Source: Spirochaetales bacterium (lineage in GTDB: Bacteria; Spirochaetota; Spirochaetia; Sphaerochaetales; Sphaerochaetaceae). From it: DNA of 64,000 bases. Numbering within the stretch: the first letter of the stretch is position 1; each line of letters starts with the position of its first letter. Shown one piece after another: positions 58,154 through 64,000 of the stretch. The notes beneath the pieces are model-generated. The model made no database searches, had not been told where the DNA came from, and worked only from the letters and a program-made list of their open reading frames with translations. The translations under genes were made by a program, and so were the position numbers. The stretch lies in NCBI GenBank assembly GCA_028722305.1, contig JAQYHB010000052.1:1-64000 (forward strand), written 5' to 3'.

Positions 58154-59493
58154 TCGGACAGTATTACCTCGGCCGGCCGGGAGCCGGCAGGCTCACGGAG
58201 GGCGAGATCCTGCAGGCGGTCGCCGTCAAGCGGCTGTGGAACGTGGACCTGCGCCGGCAGCTTCGCTACTACATGGCCAAGAACCCTCCCATCCTGGAGA
58301 GCGACGTGTCCAACAAGGTCGCCGTCGGATTCGGCCGCAAGCTGGTGAAGACCGTCACCGGATTCATGTTCAAGAACGGGGCGATCACCTACAGGTATCC
58401 GGACGGGATGGAGAGGCTGAGGGACTACGTCGAGGACGTGTTCCGCTGCAACGGCGAGCAGGCCGAGAACGTCGCCCTCGGGCGCGACCAGAGCCGGTTC
58501 GGGGCTGCCTACGAGATGCTCTGGGTCGACAAGGGGGACGTGCATCCCCGCTTCCACCGGGTGCATGCCAGCCAGATCATGCCGGTGTGGTACGAGCAGG
58601 TCGAGCCGAGGATGCGCTGCGCGGTCAACTTCTACCACACGAGCGACGGTGTGGACCACTACGACGTCTACTACGACGATGTGGTCCAGAGGTTCGTGCA
58701 GGATGGAGGGCATCTCCTCCTGACGGACGAGAGCCGGCACTGGTTCGGCATGGTGCCGGTCATCGAGTACCGCAACAACGAGGAAGGCCAGGGCGACATC
58801 GAGTGCGTCGAGGGGCTGATCGATGCCTTCGACCGGCTGGTGAGCAACGCGGTGGACGAGGACGCCAAGTTCGCCGACGCGCTGCTGACGATCGTCAACG
58901 CGTCGCTGTCTGACGACGACATGGACGACGTGCAGTCCAAGCGCGTCCTCGAGCTGCCGGAGAACAGCTCCGCGGCCTACCTGACCAAGCCTGACACATA
59001 CACGAGCAAGAAGGCCCTGATGGACAAGATCGAGAGTCTGATCCACAGCCTCTCCGGCATCCCCAAGCTGGACGACCGGGACGCCATGGCTCAGACGAGC
59101 GGCGAGGCTCTCAAGTACCTTTTCGCCTCATTCGAGGATATGGTGGCTGGGGAGAAGCAGAGCTACTTTGACGACGGGCTGAGGCAACGGCTGCGGATGC
59201 TCTGCTCCTACGAGTCGTGGCTGGAGAACCTGGGCTTGCCGGACGAGGAGGGAGAGACCTCTTACGACCCCTCCGGCATCGTCATCGAGTGGACGCGCAA
59301 TCTGCCGGCGGAGACGACGAACATCGTCGACAACGCCATCAAGGCCGCCCCGTACATGTCGAGGCGTACGATGGTGGAGCAGTTGCACAAGGCCGGCCTC
59401 GTCAGCAACGTGGACGACGAGATGGCCAGGCTTGACGAGCAGGATGCGGCCGAGGACGGCGGCATCCTGGATGAGACGATAGAGGCATACTGA
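58150..59493 (+). CDS. Portal protein, SPP1 gp6-like
   Basis: 447 residues. NPPILESDVSNKVAVGFGRK then LVKTVTGFMFKNGAITY is the N-terminal clip region of SPP1-type portals; RFHRVHASQIMPVWYEQ and GMVPVIEYRNNEEGQGDIEC follow. Forms the ring at the head vertex. Mu itself uses a different (DUF935) portal, so the head module is not Mu-derived. Overlaps the MuF gene by one base. Confidence 0.88.
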   Translation: MIGQYYLGRPGAGRLTEGEILQAVAVKRLWNVDLRRQLRYYMAKNPPILESDVSNKVAVGFGRKLVKTVTGFMFKNGAITYRYPDGMERLRDYVEDVFRCNGEQAENVALGRDQSRFGAAYEMLWVDKGDVHPRFHRVHASQIMPVWYEQVEPRMRCAVNFYHTSDGVDHYDVYYDDVVQRFVQDGGHLLLTDESRHWFGMVPVIEYRNNEEGQGDIECVEGLIDAFDRLVSNAVDEDAKFADALLTIVNASLSDDDMDDVQSKRVLELPENSSAAYLTKPDTYTSKKALMDKIESLIHSLSGIPKLDDRDAMAQTSGEALKYLFASFEDMVAGEKQSYFDDGLRQRLRMLCSYESWLENLGLPDEEGETSYDPSGIVIEWTRNLPAETTNIVDNAIKAAPYMSRRTMVEQLHKAGLVSNVDDEMARLDEQDAAEDGGILDETIEAY

Positions 59494-60992
59494 TGGCGAC
59501 ATTCGAGGAGCTGTACGGACCCACGCAGGTCGCCCTGGCGAAGAAGATGAAGGCGGACGAACGCAAGGTGCTCGCGCTCTATGGCAAGGTCCTCATCGAA
59601 TGCCGGAGGAAGATCCGCAAGCTGTACGACACGTACGCCAAGGATGGCAGGCTGGACAACGCAGACAAGAGTATGTCCAACCGCATGGTGCAGCTCCAGA
59701 ATGAAATCAAACGGGTCATGGAGGAGCGGCTTCCCGGAATCGTCGACTATCAGGCGAAGCTGGCAGGTGAGATGTACGAGGAGTCATTCTACCGGCACTG
59801 CTGGTGCATCGACAAAGGCGGTTCGGTCGGGCTGGATTTCGGATTGCTGCCACAAAAAGCAGTCGAAAGGGCAATCGCAGGTACCTACGATACGTTCGCC
59901 AAAAGCAGGCTGCTCCTGGATAAGTCGAAGGCAGTGGAACAGTTGCAGGAGGACATCGGCCTCGCGCTGGTCCGCGGCGACTCCTACCAGGCGCTCTCGG
60001 CGAAGATCGCCTCGCACATCGGCATCGACATCGAGGCGACGAAGAAGGTCCGCTACCTGCACAAGGGACTGTCGGCATGGTCGATGCTTGTTGCAAGGAC
60101 CGAAGGCCAGCGGGTCGTCGCTGAAGGGCAGCAGGACGCATACCAGCGGGCCAGAGATCTTGGATGCGACATCGAGGAAGTCTGGGACGCGACGCTTGAC
60201 GCCAGGACGAGGCCCGAGCATGCCATGCTGGACCAACAGGTGAAGGATGAAGAGCATGGAGGGTGGTTCGTCCCGCGGCTGAACAAATACGTGCCGGCGC
60301 CGCTGCATAGCGGGGACCCGGCCTTCGACCTCAACTGCCGGTGCCGTGTGACCGCAAGGGTGAGATATCTGCAGGAAGGGGAAGCAGGCAATGTCCAGTA
60401 CACCTACAAGGAATGGAAACAAGAGCAGGATGCGTTCAATGCGGTACCGAAGGATGAGACCGGCTGGAAACGAAACATTGAGGTTTACCGGGAACCTCCA
60501 GAGGAAGCAGCCAGAAAGGTCAATCCCCATTTCGCCGAAGGGAAAAAATGGCAGAACAACTGCCAGCGTTGTGTTTCCGCCTATGAGATGAGGAGAAGAG
60601 GGTACGACGTGCAGGCGAAGCCAATCATGCTGGACAAGCATGGACGACCGGATACGAGCGACACCCTCCGGAAAGGCTGGAAGAAGACATTTGAGAACGC
60701 ATCATGGGAACAGATCAGGATTGATGAGGATGACCTTTCGGTGATAAGGGAACAGATGGGAAAGTGGGGAGACGGTTCCCGCTCGCAGATCTGTGTTCAC
60801 TGGCCAAATGGCTGGGACCATGTATTCAGCGCCGAGCAGATTGACGGTAGGACGGTTTTCATAGATTCCCAGAATCCCGATGCGGATGCCACAGGCTACT
60901 TCAACAGACTTCAGAGAGGGTATACCATGTTTGCAAGAGTTGACAAGCTGAAGCCAACCAAACTGATAAAGGAGTGCTGTTTCCCTGTATGA
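59493..60992 (+). CDS. MuF-type head protein with C-terminal papain-like toxin domain
   Basis: 499 residues. Residues ~1-300 are a phage head-morphogenesis (MuF) domain: ARTEGQRVVAEGQQDAYQRA, then WDATLDARTRPEHAMLDQQV and PAFDLNCRCRV. A linker leads to residues ~345-465 with the Tox-PL/papain-fold toxin layout: NNCQRCVSAYEMRRRGYDVQ (Cys357/Cys360), WDHVFSAEQ (His443) and VFIDSQNP (Asp458). This MuF-toxin architecture is known among temperate phages. The toxin may be delivered with the virion or released to kill competitors. An immunity-like gene overlaps its stop. Confidence 0.82.
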   Translation: MATFEELYGPTQVALAKKMKADERKVLALYGKVLIECRRKIRKLYDTYAKDGRLDNADKSMSNRMVQLQNEIKRVMEERLPGIVDYQAKLAGEMYEESFYRHCWCIDKGGSVGLDFGLLPQKAVERAIAGTYDTFAKSRLLLDKSKAVEQLQEDIGLALVRGDSYQALSAKIASHIGIDIEATKKVRYLHKGLSAWSMLVARTEGQRVVAEGQQDAYQRARDLGCDIEEVWDATLDARTRPEHAMLDQQVKDEEHGGWFVPRLNKYVPAPLHSGDPAFDLNCRCRVTARVRYLQEGEAGNVQYTYKEWKQEQDAFNAVPKDETGWKRNIEVYREPPEEAARKVNPHFAEGKKWQNNCQRCVSAYEMRRRGYDVQAKPIMLDKHGRPDTSDTLRKGWKKTFENASWEQIRIDEDDLSVIREQMGKWGDGSRSQICVHWPNGWDHVFSAEQIDGRTVFIDSQNPDADATGYFNRLQRGYTMFARVDKLKPTKLIKECCFPV

Positions 60993-61252
60993 TTACACTT
61001 GAAGAAGCCCAGGCCATTGCGAGAAAGTTCACGATTTTTCCGCATCCATCTGATGAAGGTTGCGAAACGGACGACTGCTGGATATTCTCGTTTGGCTTTC
61101 CTCCTGAGCCAAATGGAGAAATCTGCCCAGGATACTACCAGTATGTCAGGGTGGACAAGGCTAACGGGAAAGCGACGGACATACATATGCCATGTAAAGC
61201 AGCCTTTGATCTCATCGACAAGTCGAGACCCATAAAGCTCCACTGGATCTGA
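60989..61252 (+). CDS. Immunity-like protein for the MuF toxin (Imm35/YrhB-like)
   Basis: 87 residues from ATG 60989, overlapping the toxin stop (ATGA). MITLEEAQAIARKFT, then CWIFSFGFPPE, YYQYVRVDKANGKATDI and a final IDKSRPI resemble the small YrhB/Imm35 immunity fold that accompanies polymorphic toxins. Tight linkage to a predicted protease-fold toxin, in cis and immediately downstream, is the main support. Followed by a terminator. Confidence 0.65.
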   Translation: MITLEEAQAIARKFTIFPHPSDEGCETDDCWIFSFGFPPEPNGEICPGYYQYVRVDKANGKATDIHMPCKAAFDLIDKSRPIKLHWI

Positions 61253-61259
61253 CCACCAC

Positions 61260-61285
61260 AATCCCCGGTCTCTTCGGGGATTTTT
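61260..61285 (+). terminator. Rho-independent terminator after toxin/immunity genes
   Basis: AATCCCCG (61260-61267) and CGGGGATT (61275-61282), T-run to 61285. Confidence 0.85.
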
Positions 61286-61361
61286 CATGCCTTTTCAAAA
61301 AACGGCCTCAGACGCATCGGTCTGGCAAAAACCCAAAGTTACACGTCTTTGTGCGGACCCC

Positions 61362-61385
61362 CCGTTTATCAACGTTGATAAACGG
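61362..61385. repeat. 24-bp perfect palindrome
   Basis: Left half CCGTTTATCAAC, right half its exact complement. It lies in the 61286-61545 gap between the immunity gene and the scaffold gene, where I see no gene. Its outer CCGTTTA half-site equals that of the palindrome at 42750-42761. Possibly a regulator site or cruciform. Confidence 0.6.
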
Positions 61386-61545
61386 CTCTCCGTCGACATT
61401 TCGCTCCAGCCCTGGCGACGGTTCCACCCAAAAACAGCAGAACCCTTGAAAACCATGCCGGACGGACTCGCTGCCGTGCCCCTCGGATTACCGGCAGGCA
61501 ATGGCTGGTAGGCTGGAGGCAAGCCCCGGGGAGGGGGCCAAGCCC

Positions 61546-62058
61546 ATGAGGAGATTCATGAACCTGTATCTGGACGAGGACAAGGGTGGTGGCGCCGGAG
61601 GCGTCGCAAACCCGAAGCCCGACGAGACCACCGAGGTAGATGCGGTCCGGAAGGAGCTCGAGGCGCTCAAGGCCGAGAACGAGAAGCTGAAGAAGGAAGA
61701 GGCGGACCGCCAGGCCAAGGCTGAAGAGGAAAGGAAGGCCAAGCTGACCGAGGAGCAGAAGAAGGCGGAGGAGGAGCAGGCGTTGCGGGATTCGCTGGTG
61801 AGCCAGAACCGCGACCTGCAACTGAAACGGTCGGGACTCGGAGCCGAGTATGCGGTCCTGGTGACCGGAAACACTGCCGAAGAGATCAAGGCCAGCGGCG
61901 ACCTTCTGGCGAAGCTGGTGGAGGAGACGAAGGCCGACGCCATCGCAAGCGTCAAGCAGACGATTGCAGGCAGCGGCGCACCCGGCACGGGAGCCGGGAC
62001 GGACAAGGAAGTCTCGCTTGAAGACTTCACGAAGAACATCCTCAAAGGAGGCAAGTGA
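61546..62058 (+). CDS. Phage scaffolding protein (GP20/DUF4355-like)
   Basis: 170 residues from ATG 61546 (GAGGGGG 8 bases upstream; ATG 61558 with AGGAG is possible). Long Lys/Glu coiled coil (ELEALKAENEKLKKEEADRQ) flanked by an acidic N-terminus and a C-terminal LEDFTKNIL. This is the usual profile of scaffolds that guide capsid assembly. The major capsid gene overlaps its stop. Confidence 0.78.
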   Translation: MRRFMNLYLDEDKGGGAGGVANPKPDETTEVDAVRKELEALKAENEKLKKEEADRQAKAEEERKAKLTEEQKKAEEEQALRDSLVSQNRDLQLKRSGLGAEYAVLVTGNTAEEIKASGDLLAKLVEETKADAIASVKQTIAGSGAPGTGAGTDKEVSLEDFTKNILKGGK

Positions 62059-62975
62059 TGATGACGGTATTGCGTGACCTTGCGCTGATCAAGGCCGACC
62101 CTTTCCATATGGTCGACGACATGATGGAGAACTGCCCGGTGCTTGACTCCATGCCGTTCAATCCGACCACCGACGGGATGGAACACAAGTTCGGCTCATT
62201 CGACCTGGTCGAGGGCGGAGGTTTCAAGAAGCAGGACGAGGAGCCTGAGGCGGCGGTCGCCACCGGGCACGTCTCCTCGATCACCACGGGCATCCTGAGC
62301 TTCAAGATCGAGGCGGGTGTCGATTCCCTGAGGCGCCTGTACGGCACCAGGGATCCGCAGGCCGGGCTTGCGAAGCATGTCGCGCGCGTGCTGCCGAAGA
62401 TCATCCGGAACAACTCGATGAAGTTCGAGGCGCAAGTGCTCGACCTGCTCGTGAAGTACGCCATCACCAACGGGACCGCGATTGACGCGGGCGGCACCGG
62501 AAACGGCTACGCCATCGTCGCCGTGCGCTGGGTCGATGACGAGGTATGCGGCCTGTACAATCCAGCCGGCTTCGAGCAGGGCACCCTGTTCACCGCCACC
62601 CCGAAGTACGCAGGCGGCGTCTACACGAAGGATGGCGCGGAGTACGTCGGCATTGACTACAAGTGCGACATTGACGTGCTGCTGAACAACCGCAAGTGCG
62701 TAGGCGCCGTCGTGAACGTGGATGCGACGCACAAGCCGACGGCGGAGCAGATCGACGAGCTCGGCATCGCCTGCCGCGCCGGCAGCGACGGGAGATCGAT
62801 GCTGGTGATGCACCCGAAGGCGGCCCTGATGCTGAAGGCGATCAAGGGCAACATGCTGCACATGACGCCTGCCGACGCGAACGTGAACCGGAGCGTCACC
62901 GCATGGGGAACCCTGCCGGTGGTCGAGACTTACAACTTCGGCGATGACGGACTCATCGCAAAACAGACGGTGTGA
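62058..62975 (+). CDS. Major capsid protein
   Basis: 305 residues from ATG 62058 (AAAGGAGG upstream; ATG 62061 equally possible). TVLRDLALIKADPFHMVDDM, FEAQVLDLLVKYAITNGTA and SMLVMHPKAALMLKAIKGNM fit phage major-capsid (HK97-fold-type) proteins. Position after the scaffold and before the cement/connector genes supports this. Confidence 0.78.
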   Translation: MMTVLRDLALIKADPFHMVDDMMENCPVLDSMPFNPTTDGMEHKFGSFDLVEGGGFKKQDEEPEAAVATGHVSSITTGILSFKIEAGVDSLRRLYGTRDPQAGLAKHVARVLPKIIRNNSMKFEAQVLDLLVKYAITNGTAIDAGGTGNGYAIVAVRWVDDEVCGLYNPAGFEQGTLFTATPKYAGGVYTKDGAEYVGIDYKCDIDVLLNNRKCVGAVVNVDATHKPTAEQIDELGIACRAGSDGRSMLVMHPKAALMLKAIKGNMLHMTPADANVNRSVTAWGTLPVVETYNFGDDGLIAKQTV

Positions 62976-62986
62976 GGAGACAAGCC

Positions 62987-63385
62987 ATGATGCATCTTGC
63001 TGGAGACCTGAGGATTGTGAATGAGGATGTCTTCGACGGACAGGCCCTGGGCGGCCTGACCGGCGGAAAGACGGGCAAAGCGCTACGTACCGGCGAGGGC
63101 GGCCAGAACGGAACCCTCTGCTACAAGGTGACCGCGGCCAAGGCGGCATCAATCGCAGAAGGGAAGATGCTGACGGTAGAGATCCTGTCTGGCGACACAG
63201 AGGACGGCATGGAGATGATCGCAATCAAGACCATCAGAGGAGCGAAAACCTTCGCCAAGGGCGAGCTGGTCTTAGACTTCGTGTTGCCGCCGAGCAGCAA
63301 GGAGTACACCGCGGTGAAGCTGACATGTGACGACAGCGCGGCCACCGGTTCGGTGGACGCCTACCTCCAGTACCTTGCGCGCTGA
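62987..63385 (+). CDS. Probable capsid cement/decoration protein (Bbp16-like)
   Basis: 132 residues from ATG 62987 (GAGGAG upstream). Beta-rich protein with YKVTAAKAASIAEGKMLTVE and GELVLDFVLPPSSKEYTAVK. Small beta proteins at this place commonly trim the capsid. The family assignment is tentative. Confidence 0.55.
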   Translation: MMHLAGDLRIVNEDVFDGQALGGLTGGKTGKALRTGEGGQNGTLCYKVTAAKAASIAEGKMLTVEILSGDTEDGMEMIAIKTIRGAKTFAKGELVLDFVLPPSSKEYTAVKLTCDDSAATGSVDAYLQYLAR

Positions 63386-63399
63386 GGGACGCTGAAGGA

Positions 63400-63428
63400 G
63401 CCCGGGAGCCTCTCGTTCCCGGGCTTTC
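63400..63428 (+). terminator. Terminator after the capsid genes
   Basis: AGCCCGGGA (63400-63408) and TCCCGGGCT (63418-63426), then TTTC. Confidence 0.7.
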
Positions 63429-63569
63429 TTGAACGCCTGTTCAACAGCCATTCAACGAGGTTTATGTGGTACGCACGCGCGTGAGGGAGGTTGACCTTCC
63501 GTGATGTACATGACCTCGCAGCCAAAGCCTCTCGGATTCCGAGAGGAAGCGGCATGCCAACATGAAGGC

Positions 63570-63908
63570 ATGATCGTCACACTGGAAAAAGTAAAGAGGC
63601 TGCTGGGCATCACGGACACGTCGCAGGACGGCCGGATCGAGGCCCTCATCTCCACAGCCGAGGCCGACTACCTGTCCATCAGGGGCAGGGCGTTTGAAAC
63701 CGATGCGGACGGTGGCACCGTCTATCCTGACGGCGCGGAAGGCGTTGCGGCCGAAATGGTCGCGTACAAGCTCGCGACGCTCGGGAAGATGGACGGCATT
63801 CAGGGCGAGACGATCGGTTCCTACTCGTACACAAAGGACGCGAACCTAGACCACGGATACCCGGCAGGCATCGTCGGCCGAATCCGCCGCTACGGGAGGA
63901 TCCACTGA
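63570..63908 (+). CDS. Head-tail connector protein
   Basis: 112 residues from ATG 63570; GTG/ATG at 63501-63504 with GAGGGAGG further upstream is the alternative. MIVTLEKVKRLLGITDTSQD then GRIEALISTAEADYLSIRG matches the all-helical gp6/gp15-type connector (QLRxxLG pattern). Links portal to tail. The next gene overlaps its stop (TGATG). Confidence 0.7.
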   Translation: MIVTLEKVKRLLGITDTSQDGRIEALISTAEADYLSIRGRAFETDADGGTVYPDGAEGVAAEMVAYKLATLGKMDGIQGETIGSYSYTKDANLDHGYPAGIVGRIRRYGRIH

Positions 63909-64000
63909 TGTTCAAGGATTTGCTCAACCAGACATGCTCCATCCTCAGGCCGTCACGGTCGGACGGATGGGGCGGCGGGACATCGTACGAGGCCATCGCC
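63908..64000 (+). CDS. Head-closure-like protein, cut by window end
   Basis: 31 codons visible from ATG 63908: MFKDLLNQTCSILRPSRSDG and onward. The start LLNQTCSI with a following W-G resembles SPP1 gp16-like head-closure proteins. The remainder is outside the window. Confidence 0.55.
   Translation, partial: MFKDLLNQTCSILRPSRSDGWGGGTSYEAIA

Larger units (their letters stand above)
42641..64000. mobile_element. Transposable Mu-like prophage (left end present, right end outside the window)
   Basis: Left boundary: the host glycosidase frame breaks at 42640, followed by TGTACA and repeated motifs. Content: leftward early genes with MuA-like DDE transposase, MuB-like ATPase, GemA and DUF3164, a divergent S24 repressor, a cargo segment, then rightward lysis-like and head genes. 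The head module uses an SPP1-type portal with a MuF protein, so this is a chimera rather than a close relative of phage Mu. At least 21.4 kb are in the window; tail genes and the right end are not seen. Confidence 0.88.

Overview
The window is GC-rich bacterial chromosome. The best fit is a free-living anaerobic spirochaete of the Sphaerochaeta/Treponema type. This rests on a PPi-type phosphofructokinase, a desulfoferrodoxin, several small exported beta-barrel-like proteins, and a secreted-protein fragment with a motif I associate with spirochaetes. No rRNA or tRNA is visible, so the assignment is an inference of moderate confidence.

Layout. 1-540 is the end of an ISL3-type insertion sequence. 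614-5440 is a compact five-gene operon: an SPFH protein with zinc ribbons, a four-helix membrane protein, a zinc-ribbon protein, a coiled-coil membrane protein and an acidic peptide. It looks like one uncharacterised membrane-associated system. 5671-11805 is a lower-GC island that begins inside the broken 5' end of a secreted-protein gene. It carries a three-gene McrBC-like module: an unrecognised ~700-residue protein, an McrB-like AAA+ NTPase and a DUF2357/McrC-like nuclease.

12062-26903 is housekeeping DNA: phosphohexomutase, PPi-PFK, YaiI/YqxD protein, LuxR-type regulator, AsnS coupled to a DUF5131 protein, MBL-fold hydrolase, acyl-CoA ligase, TetR regulator, a MATE remnant, two exported proteins, DAHP synthase, a DJ-1/PfpI protein and a DUF1846 protein. 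26927-35869 looks like a sulfur/peptide regulon. It has two tandem Rrf2 regulators, a complete peptide-type ABC transporter with a MmgE/PrpD protein, and cysK. The transporter and cysK promoters share an identical 14-bp element at the same distance from the -10 box. 35921-41744 holds a DUF3320-like protein, a flavodoxin-like protein, galE, a superoxide reductase, an OGG-type glycosylase, an unusual glutamyl-tRNA-reductase/cyclase fusion and a cytidylate-kinase-like protein.

From 42641 to the end of the window is a transposable (Mu-like) prophage. It is inserted in a DUF5060/DUF4038 glycosidase gene, which it cuts. A leftward early operon (50267 down to 42836) carries MuA- and MuB-like proteins, GemA, DUF3164 and several small regulators. 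It diverges from an S24-type repressor. A cargo segment (51172-54306) encodes two exported proteins, a GNAT-PUA plus ASCH pair and one unknown. The rightward late region has a membrane/lysis block with two fully overlapping frames, then small and large terminase, an SPP1-type portal, a MuF head protein carrying a C-terminal papain-like toxin with an immunity gene, scaffold, capsid and connector genes. The right end lies outside the window.
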